DNA of 64,000 nucleotides. Source: Aquabacterium commune. Lineage in GTDB: Bacteria; Pseudomonadota; Gammaproteobacteria; Burkholderiales; Burkholderiaceae_C. Positions within the stretch are counted from its first letter, which is position 1. Every line of letters begins with the position of its first letter. The position numbers were made by a program, and so were the translations under genes. Of this stretch, positions 10,591-19,534 are shown in pieces. A model generated the notes under the pieces. That model did no database searches and was not told the origin of the DNA. It saw only the letters and a list, made by a program, of their open reading frames with translations. The stretch lies in the NCBI RefSeq assembly GCF_004362855.1, contig NZ_SNXW01000001.1, forward strand, positions 1 to 64,000, written 5' to 3'.

Positions 10591-10805
10591 GCGGGGATTC
10601 TAGTCAGCCCACCGCACACACAGCCTGACGCGCCAGGCAGGGAGGGCGGCACGCCGAGCTTGGCGCCCGAGCAGCGGCCCAACGCGAGCCGCACGTGGAC
10701 GACAGAGCGCGGCGCGCGACTGGGAGAGGCTGGCGCACAAGCTTTGGCGGTGCTGAGACCGCCCCCCGCGTGCGGCGCGCAAGCCCCGTCGGGCGGGCTG
10801 CCGGG

Positions 10806-11060
10806 CGTTTGGCTCGGCGCGCAAGGCTTTGTGCGCGGCCCGCAAGACTTTTTGCTTTGCGCGCCGAGCCCGCACACCTTGCGCGCGACGCGTTTTGGCT
10901 TACGCGCCGCATGGCGAACCTTGCACACAAGCCAGCGAGCCTTGCGCGCCACACAAAAAGCCTTGCACGCGACGTTGCTGAACCTTGCGCGTGAGGGCTT
11001 TCGGATTGCGGACGGAGCTTTCTGGCTTGCGCACTGAGCGAAATGGCTGACGCGCAAGCG
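10806..11060. repeat. Degenerate 21-bp tandem repeat array in a 677-bp non-coding stretch
   Basis: Between parE (start 10590) and the GST gene (11268) I find no convincing gene. Instead the core CTTGC(G/A)CGC recurs at 10878, 10899, 10920, 10941, 10962, 10984, 11005, 11026 and 11047, that is every 21 bp with one 22-bp step. Poorer copies continue leftward with 21-bp spacing at 10806, 10827 and 10848. The units differ in the distal half. Since 21 is divisible by three, several frames stay open and give Arg/Lys/Ala-rich heptapeptide repeats, but none has coding character. About 200 bp remain on the right (11061-11267), where I see no feature except the GST leader. Confidence 0.75.
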
Positions 11061-11267
11061 CCCGTGAGCGACTTGGCGGCGTCAAAGCCCCTCGTTATAG
11101 TGAGCGCGATACACAAACGAACACTTGGGAGCGGGGCATGGGGGCTTGTGCAGGGGTGCTGGAGCGGAAGGGGCGGCTGTACCGAAGGGTGCAAATGAAT
11201 GAGATCAGCATGCGGCGATTTGACCGGCTGGTCTGATTGCATTCAGGCAACTCACACCACAAACACC

Positions 11268-11885
11268 ATGAAACTTTTCATCGACTCAAACCACCTTTCC
11301 CCCTACGCAATGTCTGCGTTTGTCGCTCTACGCGAAAAATCCATCCCATTTGATGTTGTACCGATCGATCTTCAGGGCAATGAGCATTCAGGACCACTCT
11401 ATGCTGGGGTTTCAACGACCCTTCGCGTCCCAACCCTTGGCCACGATCAATTCACCCTCTCAGAGTCGTCCGCGATTTGCGAGTATCTTGAAGAAATTCA
11501 TCCGGCCACACCGATCTATCCGGCCAATGTTCGAGATCGCGCTAAAGCGCGGGAGATCCAAGCCTGGCTTCGCAGCGATCTGATGCCCATTCGGATGGAG
11601 CGCTCAACTGAGGTGGTGTTTCTGAAACGCACACCGGCTCAACTTTCCAGCGTCGCGCGAATTGCGGCCGAAAAATTGTTCAAGGCTTCCGAGCAACTCT
11701 TGTCAGCAGGCCACGCAACACTGTTTGAGCAGTGGTGCATCGCAGACACCGATTTGGCACTGATGCTAAACCGGCTTGTCATGGCAGGCGATCAAGTACC
11801 GGAGCGTTTGGCACAATATGCCAGGACTCAGTGGCAACGCCGAAGTGTTCAAGAATGGGTCAACATGCAACGGGCAATCCAATGA
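11268..11885 (+). CDS. yfcF: Glutathione S-transferase (YfcF-like)
   Basis: A 205-residue GST-superfamily protein. The N-terminal thioredoxin-like domain runs K-L-F-I-D-S-N-H-L-S-P-Y-A-M-S, with the glutathione-contacting motif V-P-T-L and L-S-E-S-S-A-I-C-E-Y-L. The helical C-terminal domain ends with W-C-I-A-D-T-D-L-A-L-M-L-N-R. This matches YfcF, which has GSH-dependent peroxidase-type activity. The coding sequence is visibly less GC-rich (near 50% by eye) than genes on either side and uses AT-ending codons, so recent acquisition is plausible. No strong Shine-Dalgarno is seen before the ATG. Confidence 0.85.
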   Translation: MKLFIDSNHLSPYAMSAFVALREKSIPFDVVPIDLQGNEHSGPLYAGVSTTLRVPTLGHDQFTLSESSAICEYLEEIHPATPIYPANVRDRAKAREIQAWLRSDLMPIRMERSTEVVFLKRTPAQLSSVARIAAEKLFKASEQLLSAGHATLFEQWCIADTDLALMLNRLVMAGDQVPERLAQYARTQWQRRSVQEWVNMQRAIQ

Positions 11886-11910
11886 CCGCCCTCCTCTCAA
11901 AGACCCCGCG

Positions 11911-12246
11911 ATGGACCTCGAAGCCGCGTTGATCATTGTCCAATTGGCCGGACCCGTGGCGGTCTTCTTTGCGCCCGCTCGGAGGTTGCAAATGGCTTTC
12001 GCCATCGTCTTTGGCATCCAATGCCTTGCCATTTGGCATGGTGGCTGTGTCACATCAACATGGCAGTGCCCCAACTCATGCAAATGGTTCTTTGGCACAT
12101 GCGAACGTGTTGGCGATGGCAACGATGCAGCGCCTTTCGGCATCGCTCTGCTCGCACTGGTTTCGCTTGCTGGGCTCGCTGTGGCCACGGGTATGCAGCA
12201 GCGGCGCCTGAGCCAGAGTCCCTGGCACTGTTTGTCATGGGCCTGA
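11911..12246 (+). CDS. Putative small membrane protein
   Basis: 111 residues, not recognised. Three hydrophobic stretches (A-A-L-I-I-V-Q-L-A-G-P-V-A-V-F-F; M-A-F-A-I-V-F-G-I-Q-C-L-A; I-A-L-L-A-L-V-S-L-A-G-L-A-V) suggest an inner-membrane protein, with a Cys-rich loop (four cysteines within about 20 residues) between the second and third. It starts 25 bp after the GST gene and shares its lower GC content. There is no clear ribosome-binding site, and the C-terminal dozen residues look non-native, so a frameshifted remnant is possible. Confidence 0.4.
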   Translation: MDLEAALIIVQLAGPVAVFFAPARRLQMAFAIVFGIQCLAIWHGGCVTSTWQCPNSCKWFFGTCERVGDGNDAAPFGIALLALVSLAGLAVATGMQQRRLSQSPWHCLSWA

Positions 12247-12299
12247 TCACGGTGTCCGTGGCGAGCCGGCACGCAAATCGACAGTCCAATGGGCGCGCA

Positions 12300-13388
12300 T
12301 CACGCAGCCACGCCTGACCCCATCGCGGGTGCGCCATCTTGGAGCGAGGCCATGTCGATCACGAAGCGGTACTTCACATCGGCCTTGATCAGGCGCTCGT
12401 AGGCCTCGTTGATGTCCTGGATGCGGATGAGCTCGATGTCCGACGTGATGCCGTGCTGGCCGCAGAAGTCCAGCATGGCCTGCGTTTCGGCGATGCCTCC
12501 GATCAAGGAGCCCGCCAGGGCCTTGCGGCCGCGCACCATGGGCACGGTGTTGAGCGGCACGGTCAGCGGCCCCAGGTAGCCCACCATCACGAGGGTGCCG
12601 TTCGACGCCAGCGTGGGCAGGTAGGGGTTCACGTCGTGGTCGCAGGGCACGGTGTCGATGACGAGGTCGAAGCGGCCCGTCACGCTGGCCATCTGCCCTT
12701 CGTCGGTCGAGATGACGATGCGGTCGGCGCCCAGGCGGCGCGCATCGGCCTCCTTGCCGGGCGAGCGCGAAAACAGCGTCACTTCGGCCCCCATGGCCTT
12801 GGCCAGCTTCAGGCCCATGTGGCCCAGGCCTCCCAGGCCCACGATGGCGACGCGGCTGCCCGGCCCCACCTGCCAGTGGCGCAGCGGTGACCAGGTAGTG
12901 ATGCCGGCGCACAGCAGCGGTGCGGTTGCGGCCGGGTCCAGCGCCTCGGGCACCTTCAGCACGAAGTCCTGCGCCACGACGATCTGCTCGCTGTAGCCGC
13001 CCTGGGTGGCGCTGCCGTCGATCGGGTCCTTGCTGTTGTAGGTGTAGGTGGCGCCGCTTTCGCAGTACTGCTCCCAGCCCTTGCCGCAGCTGCCGCAATG
13101 GCGGCAGGAGGCGACCATGCAACCCACGCCGACGCGCTCACCCGGCTGGAAGCGGCTCACCTCGGCGCCCACCGCCACGACCCGGCCGATGATTTCGTGG
13201 CCCGGCACGATGGGGTACTGGGCGTTGCCCCAGTCGTTGCGCACGGTGTGCAGGTCGGAGTGGCAGACCCCGCAGTAGAGGACCTCGATGACCACGTCGT
13301 CGGGCCGCGGGCTGCGGCGGTCGAACTGGAACAGGCCCAGGCGGCCGGTGGGCGAGTGGGCGGCGTAGCTGCGAACGGGGGTGGTCAT
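12300..13388 (-). CDS. Zinc-dependent NAD(P) alcohol dehydrogenase (YahK/CAD-like)
   Basis: A 362-residue medium-chain dehydrogenase that interconverts alcohols and aldehydes. The catalytic zinc ligands are in G-V-C-H-S-D-L-H near residue 39 and G-H-E near residue 63. The structural zinc site is C-R-H-C-G-S-C then C at the end of G-W-E-Q-Y-C. The nucleotide fold is V-G-L-G-G-L-G-H-M-G near residue 186, and the S-R-S-P after the second strand suggests NADP preference, as in YahK and cinnamyl alcohol dehydrogenases. It is convergent with the low-GC islet and about 70 bp downstream of a lipocalin gene on the same strand. Confidence 0.9.
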   Translation of the reverse strand: MTTPVRSYAAHSPTGRLGLFQFDRRSPRPDDVVIEVLYCGVCHSDLHTVRNDWGNAQYPIVPGHEIIGRVVAVGAEVSRFQPGERVGVGCMVASCRHCGSCGKGWEQYCESGATYTYNSKDPIDGSATQGGYSEQIVVAQDFVLKVPEALDPAATAPLLCAGITTWSPLRHWQVGPGSRVAIVGLGGLGHMGLKLAKAMGAEVTLFSRSPGKEADARRLGADRIVISTDEGQMASVTGRFDLVIDTVPCDHDVNPYLPTLASNGTLVMVGYLGPLTVPLNTVPMVRGRKALAGSLIGGIAETQAMLDFCGQHGITSDIELIRIQDINEAYERLIKADVKYRFVIDMASLQDGAPAMGSGVAA

Positions 13389-13458
13389 GGGCTGTCCTTG
13401 GGGTGAATGGGGTGGAGGAGCGGAAGGGGAGGAAGGGGTGCTCCAGTGTCGTTGCTGT

Positions 13459-14052
13459 TCACTCTTGCGGTGTGCGCTCCAGACGGCCGACGTCGAAGCC
13501 TTGCTGCGTCAGGCGGCCCAGCAGCGCATGGTAGGCGGAGGCGTCCACCTGCGGCGTGCGCGACAGCACCCACAGGAACTCGCGGCGGGGTTCGCTCACG
13601 GCCACCAGCTGGTAGCGCGCGTCCAGGTCGATGACCCAGTAATCGCCCCAGACCATGGGCAGGAAAGACAACCACGCCGGCGCGAAGCGCACCTCCAGCT
13701 TGGGCGATGTGGTCGCGCCAATCTGGCGGGCCTGGCCGATCGCTTCGAGGGTGTCGCCCTGCGCCGTGCGGCAGCGGTTGGCCACGCGCACGGTGCCGTC
13801 GCCCTGCAAGGCGTACTCGGCCGCGGTGTTGCGCGCGCATTTGCGCTGGAAACGGTTGGGAAAATTGGCAATCTCGAACCAGGTGCCCATATAGCGGGGC
13901 ACGTCGAGCGCGGCGATGGGCGCGATGGGTGCGATGGGCATGACCGGTGCCGTCGGCTGCACGGGCTGCGCCGCAGCGGCATGCGCGTGCCAGGCCCACA
14001 GCGCGAGCGCCGCAGCCCGCAGTGTCAGCTTGAAAGTGGGGGGGGTTGTCAT
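13459..14052 (-). CDS. Bacterial lipocalin (Blc-like)
   Basis: 197 residues with an N-terminal signal-like hydrophobic segment (residues 8-25), then a short P-I-A-P-I-A-P-I-A-A repeat, then the lipocalin fold. The G-x-W signature is Y-M-G-T-W-F-E-I-A at about residues 55-63, followed by F-P-N-R-F-Q-R and the Y-x-x-x-x-D-G-T-V-x-V strand; W-V-I-D-L-D and L-W-V-L-S-R-T-P complete the Blc-type barrel. No lipobox Cys is seen after the signal segment, so it is probably a periplasmic rather than lipid-anchored lipocalin. The ATG at 14052 is favoured over 14151 because it begins the signal sequence. A role in lipid handling or envelope stress is family knowledge. Confidence 0.83.
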   Translation of the reverse strand: MTTPPTFKLTLRAAALALWAWHAHAAAAQPVQPTAPVMPIAPIAPIAALDVPRYMGTWFEIANFPNRFQRKCARNTAAEYALQGDGTVRVANRCRTAQGDTLEAIGQARQIGATTSPKLEVRFAPAWLSFLPMVWGDYWVIDLDARYQLVAVSEPRREFLWVLSRTPQVDASAYHALLGRLTQQGFDVGRLERTPQE

Positions 14053-14137
14053 AGAGGTGCAGCTTAGCGCGCCAGCGCCGGCGCCGGGCGGCACGTTGCG
14101 CCTCACTACACTGGGCAGCCCTGCCCCATGAACACCC

Positions 14138-14908
14138 ATGACCGCCCACACTGCCCCGCCCGCCCTGCCCGCCCTGCCCGATCTCAGCGACCACGCCCCC
14201 TCGCACTGCAGCGCCTGTGGTGCGGCCGCGCCACAGCCCCTGGGCGACAGGGACTTCGCCTACAGCTGCAACGACCACTTCGCCGGCACGGCGCAGTTCC
14301 CCCCGGCCAACGCCCCCGTGCGCTACCACCGCTGCGGCAGCTGCCAGTTCACCTTCACGGCCGCGCTGGACGGCTGGACGCCGCAGGATTTCCAGGCCCA
14401 CATCTACAACGCCGACTACGTGCGCGCCGACCCGGTGTTCGCCGACGTCCGTCCCACGCGCAACAGCCAGATGGTGGCGGCCCTGTGGAACCGCGCCCTG
14501 CAAGACACCGTGGTGCTGGACTTCGGCGGCGGCGACGGCACCTTCGCGCGCCGCTTGCAGGCCATGGGCCACCGCTGCCACACCGTGGACCCCTTCCATG
14601 GCGAAGACACGCCCGAGCTGCTGGACCACTACGACCTCATCACCTGCTTCGAGGTCATCGAGCACGTGCCCCATGGCGACCTCGACGCCTGGTTCACCAC
14701 CCTGCTCGGCCACCTGAGCCCGCAAGGCACCGTGCTGCTGAGCACCGAGTTGCTGGACGCCGACATGGCCCTGAGCAACTGGTACATCGCCCCGCGCAAC
14801 GGCCACATCAGCCTGCACACTGCAGCCAGCCTGCGCGCCCTGGCCGCGCGCCACGGTCTGAGCTTGTTCAGCATCAACCATGAGATGCACCTGCTGCGCA
14901 GGGTGTGA
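14138..14908 (+). CDS. Class I SAM-dependent methyltransferase with N-terminal zinc ribbon
   Basis: 256 residues. The N-terminal ~70 residues have two C-x2-C pairs (C-S-A-C-G near residue 26; C-G-S-C-Q near residue 69), consistent with a zinc ribbon of the kind found in sugar and nucleotide-sugar methyltransferases. The Methyltransf_23-type domain follows: V-V-L-D-F-G-G-G-D-G-T-F near residue 125, then H-T-V-D-P-F, then I-T-C-F-E-V-I-E-H-V-P-H-G. The substrate is unknown. It is divergent from the lipocalin gene, with an 85-bp gap. Confidence 0.82.
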   Translation: MTAHTAPPALPALPDLSDHAPSHCSACGAAAPQPLGDRDFAYSCNDHFAGTAQFPPANAPVRYHRCGSCQFTFTAALDGWTPQDFQAHIYNADYVRADPVFADVRPTRNSQMVAALWNRALQDTVVLDFGGGDGTFARRLQAMGHRCHTVDPFHGEDTPELLDHYDLITCFEVIEHVPHGDLDAWFTTLLGHLSPQGTVLLSTELLDADMALSNWYIAPRNGHISLHTAASLRALAARHGLSLFSINHEMHLLRRV

Positions 14909-14929
14909 GGGTGGTGGGCCCTGCGGCCC

Positions 14930-15139
14930 TCAGGGCATGTTCAGGGGCGGCTTGGGTGGCGTGTCGCCGGGGTTCATCGGGCAGGGGTTGATCTGGCTGG
15001 GGTTGATCTGGCTTGGGGTCGCACAAGCGGCGCCTGGGCCGACGAGTTGATCGCCGTCCCAGCGTTGGCCGCACCAGCAGCGCCCTTCGGCGTCGATGAT
15101 GCAGGTGCCGCTGCCACAGCAGCGCGGGTCGTCAGACAT
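14930..15139 (-). CDS. Small Cys-rich protein, unknown function
   Basis: 69 residues. The N-terminal half is R-C-C-G-S-G-T-C-I-I-D-A-E-G-R-C-W-C-G-Q-R-W-D-G, with five cysteines in 17 residues, suggesting metal binding or disulfides. The C-terminal tail is Pro/Asn-rich with N-P-S-Q-I repeated twice, encoded by a near-perfect direct DNA repeat at 14984-15017. The ATG at 15139 is chosen because the conserved Cys block starts right after it; in-frame codons upstream look non-coding. I recognise the N-terminal block as recurring in Burkholderiales proteins of unknown function. Confidence 0.65.
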   Translation of the reverse strand: MSDDPRCCGSGTCIIDAEGRCWCGQRWDGDQLVGPGAACATPSQINPSQINPCPMNPGDTPPKPPLNMP

Positions 15140-15264
15140 GGGAATCCTTGGTTGATGAATGGACGATGTTGCGCCGCTGAAGGCGCGTCGCCGGGGCACT
15201 GCACGCACTTGTCCTGGCTTTGTCTCCGACCTCGGTCCGACCAGGCTGGCCGAGCACGCGGGGC

Positions 15265-15747
15265 TCAATGAACCCACAGCACCTCCAACTGCTGCCGGGC
15301 TGGCGCGCCAGGCAGCGACACCTCGTCACCTTCGCATTTGCCCAGCATGGCCTTGCCCAAAGGGGCTTCGCAGCTGATGACCTGAACGCGCTGGGCGCCG
15401 CAAACCAATTGCATGCTGCCCCCATCCGGGCCGAGAAAGAGCTGTTGCTGCTGGTCGTCGGCACCGATCAGGCAGACCAGTGCGCCAAGCTGGATGCCTT
15501 GGCGGGCGTCGTAAGCGCGCGGGCGGAATTGGCGCCAATGGGCCATCGCCTGGCGGATGGCTTCGGCGCGACGCGCTTGGCCGGTGGCCAGGTAGGCGGC
15601 TTCGAGCCCCAGCGTGTCGTATTTGTTTTCGGCGATGTTTTCTTCGTGCGTCGCCGTTTCATGGGCCGCGCGCGCTGCCTGTTCGACCTGCAGCAGGTCT
15701 TCGGCAAGCCTCTCCAGCACCTGCTGCTGCAGCCAGTGTTTGTCCAT
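15265..15747 (-). CDS. GreA/GreB/Rnk-family transcription factor-like protein
   Basis: 160 residues. An N-terminal coiled-coil of about 75 residues (L-E-R-L-A-E-D-L-L-Q-V-E-Q-A-A-R-A-A-H-E-T-A) ends in an acidic tip region, followed by a C-terminal FKBP-like domain with S-C-E-A-P-L-G-K-A-M-L-G-K, matching the S-P-I-G-x-A-L-x-G-K motif of Gre factors. Gre proteins stimulate RNA polymerase transcript cleavage; divergent members with shorter coils act as Gre-antagonists. The tip (T-H-E-E-N-I-A-E-N-K-Y) retains acidic residues, so cleavage factor activity is possible. The start at 15747 is the first Met of the coil. Confidence 0.8.
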   Translation of the reverse strand: MDKHWLQQQVLERLAEDLLQVEQAARAAHETATHEENIAENKYDTLGLEAAYLATGQARRAEAIRQAMAHWRQFRPRAYDARQGIQLGALVCLIGADDQQQQLFLGPDGGSMQLVCGAQRVQVISCEAPLGKAMLGKCEGDEVSLPGAPARQQLEVLWVH

Positions 15748-15852
15748 GGTGAAAGGTGGGCATGTCGCACAAGCGGTGGGCTTGCTTCGATGATGAGCGC
15801 CTCCCATGGCGCAACGGTGCCCATGCAGGTTGGGCGAGCACCACGGCCTGGG

Positions 15853-17418
15853 TCAATGCTGGCGGGCCAGCTTGAACACCGCCACCGCCTGCACGAGCTG
15901 CTGTGCCTGGCCCTTCAGGCTCTCTGCAGCGGCGGCACTTTCCTCGACCAGCGCGGCATTCTGTTGGGTGGCCTGGTCCATCTGCGTGACGGCTTGCCCC
16001 ACTTGCTGGACGCCCGAGCTCTGCTCCACGCTGGCGGAGCTGATCTCGCTGACGATGTCGCTGACGCGCTTGATCGAGCCGACGATCTCGTCCATGGTCT
16101 TGCCGGCTTGATCGACCAGCGACGTGCCTTGCTCCACCTGCTCGACGCTGCGGCCGATCAGCGACTTGATCTCCTTGGCCGCATCGGCGCTGCGTTGGGC
16201 CAGGCTGCGCACCTCAGACGCCACCACCGCGAAACCCCGGCCTTGTTCGCCCGCACGGGCGGCCTCGACGGCTGCGTTCAGCGCCAGGATGTTGGTCTGG
16301 AAGGCGATGCCGTCGATGACGCTGATGATGTCGCCGATCTTGCGGCTGCTGTCGTTGATGCCCTGCATGGTGGTGACCACCTGACCCACGACATCGCCGC
16401 CACGCGCCGCCACGGCGGAGGCACTCTGCGCCAGCTGGTTGGCCTGCATGGCGCTGTCGGTGTTGTGCCTCACCGTGGTGCCCAGCTCCTCCATCGTGGC
16501 TGCGGTCTGCTGCAGCGCACTGGCCTGCTGCTCCGTGCGGCCGGACAGGTCCTGGTTGCCTTGCGCGATCTGCGCGCTCGCCGTGGCCACGCTCTCTGAG
16601 TTGTCGCGCACTTCGGTGACGACCTGCACCAGGCTGTTGCGCATGCGGGCCAGGCCCGCCATCAAACTGTCGGTGTCGCCCGGGCTCAGCACGATCTGCA
16701 CCGTGAGGTCGCCCTGCGCCACCGCATTCACCGTGCTCGCTGCCTCGCTGGGCTCGGCCCCGAGCTGGCGGAAGATGCTGCGTGTCAGCGCCCAACCCAG
16801 CACACCTGTCAGGGCCAGCAGGCCCAGACCGCCCAAGAGCAGCGTGTAGGTCGTGCTGGCCATCGTTGACTCCTGCGCCTGAGAACGCACGACCAGCAGG
16901 GAGGACTCTTCCTTGGCAAAATCGGTGATGCCGGCCCTGAAGGCGTCCATGGCGACCTTGTCTTTGCCGGCACTGAACTCACGCAGCAATTCGTCTTGCG
17001 TCACCTTGCCAGCGGTGGTGTCGCGGCGCAGGGTGACCAATGCGTTGGCCACGGCCATGAACTGCTGGTGGTTGGCCATCAGCTTGTCCAAACGGTCCTG
17101 CTGTGCGGGGTTGTCCGAGGTGAGCGACTTGGCTTCTTTGAAGGCCAGGCCAAAGGCCTGCTGGCCGGCGGTGAAAGGCTCGAGGAACTTCTCTTGCCCA
17201 CCCGCGACGAAGCCGCGCAGGCCGGTTTCGATGTTGACCATGTTCAGCAGCATGCTGTCGGCCTCGGCCAGCACCTTGCGGGTGTGCGTGTTCCAGTTCA
17301 CGGTGTCGCGCAACTTGTCGGTGTTGACCAGTGCGACGCCGATGAGCGCCACTGCCAGCATCAGGATGGCTGCAAACGTGAGCGTCAGGCGTTTCTTCAG
17401 CGACCAGTGATGGAACAT
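15853..17418 (-). CDS. Methyl-accepting chemotaxis protein with CHASE3-type sensor
   Basis: 521-residue inner-membrane chemoreceptor. Transmembrane 1 is at residues ~9-30. The periplasmic sensor has the CHASE3 hallmark [11 protein letters not shown] and E-K-F-L-E-P-F. Transmembrane 2 is near residue 190, then a HAMP-like linker, then the signalling hairpin, with [22 protein letters not shown] type tip region and R-S-L-A-Q-R-S. It ends F-K-L-A-R-Q-H, without the NWETF-type CheR/CheB tether. The ATG at 17418 follows a GGAG ribosome-binding site at 6 bp. The ligand is unknown. The nearby flagellar block supports a motility role. Confidence 0.92.
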   Translation of the reverse strand: MFHHWSLKKRLTLTFAAILMLAVALIGVALVNTDKLRDTVNWNTHTRKVLAEADSMLLNMVNIETGLRGFVAGGQEKFLEPFTAGQQAFGLAFKEAKSLTSDNPAQQDRLDKLMANHQQFMAVANALVTLRRDTTAGKVTQDELLREFSAGKDKVAMDAFRAGITDFAKEESSLLVVRSQAQESTMASTTYTLLLGGLGLLALTGVLGWALTRSIFRQLGAEPSEAASTVNAVAQGDLTVQIVLSPGDTDSLMAGLARMRNSLVQVVTEVRDNSESVATASAQIAQGNQDLSGRTEQQASALQQTAATMEELGTTVRHNTDSAMQANQLAQSASAVAARGGDVVGQVVTTMQGINDSSRKIGDIISVIDGIAFQTNILALNAAVEAARAGEQGRGFAVVASEVRSLAQRSADAAKEIKSLIGRSVEQVEQGTSLVDQAGKTMDEIVGSIKRVSDIVSEISSASVEQSSGVQQVGQAVTQMDQATQQNAALVEESAAAAESLKGQAQQLVQAVAVFKLARQH

Positions 17419-17687
17419 GGGGAGATCTCCGTTGGGTTTGGCAGCCTCTGGGCTGTTGTGCATGGGTGGCGCTGCGGCCCGCCACAGCACGCTGACAACC
17501 ATGACTTGGGGATTCATCGGCACGTTCAGGGCGACATTGAGCACGCCCGGAAGACCCATGGCCAAAACCGACGAAAACTGGGCGGAGAGACCCCGTTGAA
17601 GCCGAATCCATCGACGATCGTCGAAGCGTGCGGGTGGGTAGAGAATCACGGCCTGGACTGTCCCCCGCTGGTGCCGCCAGCCCCCCC

Positions 17688-18743
17688 ATGAACGACACCC
17701 CCTACACGACCTTGCCGCAGTGGCCCCACGCTCATCCGGTCAGCGGTGCCAGCGCCACCCTGAAATGCCGCAACGAGGATTTCACCGTGACCGAACTGCC
17801 GTTGCAGTTGCCCTGCGGTGAGGGCGAACACCTCTGGCTGGACATCGAAAAGAACGGTGCCAACACCGCCTTCGTCGCCCAGCAACTGGCCGAGGCCGCA
17901 GGCGTGCAGGAGCGGGACGTGGGCTATGCCGGCCTCAAGGACCGCCACGCCATCACCCGCCAGTGGTTCAGCATCTATTTCCCAAGCGGCAAAGCCGGCG
18001 AGACGCCCGACCTGACCCAGCTCCAGCACCCGGAATTCAAGGTGCTGGGCCAGAGCCGCCACGTGAAGAAACTGCGCCCTGGTGACCTGCAGGGCAACCG
18101 ATTCCGCATCGTGCTGCGTGACGTGACCGGCGGCCCGGGCGCCATCGAAGCCGTCGAGGCCAACCTGAAGGCCATCGCCGCACAGGGCGTGCCCAACTAC
18201 TTCGGTGCCCAGCGTTTCGGCTTTGAGGGCGGCAACGTCGCGCAAGGCCGGGCCATGCTGGCGCGCGAAATCCGCGTGCGCAACCCGAAGAAGAAGGGCA
18301 TCTACCTGTCGGCGGTGCGCTCTTTCGTCTTCAATGAGGTGCTGGCGCTGCGCATCCAGCAGGGGCTCTGGGGCCAGACCCTGCCCGGCGACGTGATGGA
18401 CGAGTCGGGCCGACCCACCGGCCCCTTGTGGGGACGCGGCCGCGTGACCACCACCGACCAGGCGCAGGCCCTGGAAAACGGCGTGGCCGAGCGTCACGCC
18501 ACCTTGTGCGACGGCATGGAACACGCGGGGCTGGACCAGGAGCGCCGCGCCTTGGTGGCGAGCCCAGCGGACATGTCATGGGCGTGGCAGAAAGCCAATC
18601 ACCAGGGCGACCACCAGGCCGACCAACTCGTGCTCACGTTCAACTTGCCCGCCGGGACCTACGCCACGTCCGTGCTGAACGAAATCCTCCGCACCACGGA
18701 GCCGGAGCGGCACACAGAGGGCGACCCCGCGGCCGTCGAGTGA
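17688..18743 (+). CDS. truD: tRNA pseudouridine(13) synthase
   Basis: 351 residues. TruD converts U13 of tRNA-Glu to pseudouridine. The N-terminal block F-x-V-x-E-L-P and the family motif [12 protein letters not shown] with the catalytic Asp are clear (residue ~80 region). [10 protein letters not shown] and S-A[11 protein letters not shown] follow, as in E. coli TruD. The start at 17688 is the Met at the family N-terminus. It ends 8 bp from the convergent fliR stop. No promoter is obvious in the ~270 bp shared with the chemoreceptor gene, which contains a 14-bp palindrome at 17611-17624. Confidence 0.93.
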   Translation: MNDTPYTTLPQWPHAHPVSGASATLKCRNEDFTVTELPLQLPCGEGEHLWLDIEKNGANTAFVAQQLAEAAGVQERDVGYAGLKDRHAITRQWFSIYFPSGKAGETPDLTQLQHPEFKVLGQSRHVKKLRPGDLQGNRFRIVLRDVTGGPGAIEAVEANLKAIAAQGVPNYFGAQRFGFEGGNVAQGRAMLAREIRVRNPKKKGIYLSAVRSFVFNEVLALRIQQGLWGQTLPGDVMDESGRPTGPLWGRGRVTTTDQAQALENGVAERHATLCDGMEHAGLDQERRALVASPADMSWAWQKANHQGDHQADQLVLTFNLPAGTYATSVLNEILRTTEPERHTEGDPAAVE

Positions 18744-18751
18744 CGGCGTCC

Positions 18752-19516
18752 TCACCCCCCGAACATCCCCAGCATCCGCTCGATCGCCATCGTGAACGGC
18801 ACCTGCATGGTCGGCAGGGTCAGCCACAGGCCGGTCAGGCCCACGCCCAGGGTGAAGGGGAAGCCGATGGAGAAGATGTTCATCTGCGGGGCCACGCGGG
18901 CCACCAGGCCCATCACCACCTGCGTGAGCGACAGCATGGCCACCACCGGCAGTGACACCCACAGGCCCAGCTTGAAGACCTCGGCGCCCCAGACCTGCGG
19001 CTTGACCACCGCCAGGAAGGCCAGCGGCTCGGCCGACACGGGGAAGGTCTGGAAGCTGCCCACGACCGCGGCCGTCAGCAGCAGGTGGCCGTTCATGACG
19101 ATGAACAACCAGGCGGCCATGGTGCCGTAGAAGCGGCTCACGGCGGTGGCCTGGCCGCCTTGCAGCGGGTCGAAGAAGGCGGCGAAGTTCAGGCCCATCT
19201 GCAGGCCGATGATTTCGCCGGCGAACTCGATGGCGGCGAACACCACGCGGGCGGCAAAGCCCAGCGTCAGGCCGATCAGCACCTGCTGGGCCAGCACCAT
19301 CAGCGCCATGCCGGAACTCAGCGGCACCTCGGGCATGGGCGGCAGGCTGGGCTGGGCACAGATCACGACCAGCAAGGCCAGGCTGATGCGCACGCGGCGC
19401 GGCACGGCCTTCATGGACAGCACCGGTGCCGAGGTGAACAAGGCCAGCACGCGCACGAAGGGCCACAGCCAGGCGGTGATCCAGGCGAGCACTTCGGCTT
19501 CGGTGAAGCTGACCAT
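18752..19516 (-). CDS. fliR: Flagellar biosynthesis protein FliR
   Basis: 254-residue export-gate membrane protein. FliR joins FliP and FliQ in the core helical channel of the flagellar type III secretion apparatus. The N-terminus F-T-E-A-E-V-L-A-W-I-T-A-W-L-W-P-F-V-R and F-T-S-A-P-V-L are typical, with six or so hydrophobic segments and the family segment G-L-x-L-G-F-A-A-R-V-V-F-A-A-I-E-F-A-G-E-I-I-G-L-Q-M-G split over the middle. It is last gene of the minus-strand fliLMNOPQR run, 18 bp after fliQ. Confidence 0.95.
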   Translation of the reverse strand: MVSFTEAEVLAWITAWLWPFVRVLALFTSAPVLSMKAVPRRVRISLALLVVICAQPSLPPMPEVPLSSGMALMVLAQQVLIGLTLGFAARVVFAAIEFAGEIIGLQMGLNFAAFFDPLQGGQATAVSRFYGTMAAWLFIVMNGHLLLTAAVVGSFQTFPVSAEPLAFLAVVKPQVWGAEVFKLGLWVSLPVVAMLSLTQVVMGLVARVAPQMNIFSIGFPFTLGVGLTGLWLTLPTMQVPFTMAIERMLGMFGG

Positions 19517-19534
19517 GGTGGCTGGATGCGGGCC

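Noticed and set aside
10806-11060. CRISPR array
   Set aside because: Repeats of 21 bp without unique spacers and no cas genes nearby.
10604-11242. Arg/Ala-rich minus-strand open frame over the 21-bp repeat, resembling a histone H1-like protein
   Set aside because: Open frames exist in several phases because the unit is 21 bp; no start with RBS and no Lys-rich PAKKA-type repeat; better described as a DNA repeat.
14984-15017. TTGATCTGG direct repeats as FNR boxes
   Set aside because: They lie inside the coding sequence of the Cys-rich protein, encode N-P-S-Q-I twice, and lack the second half-site.
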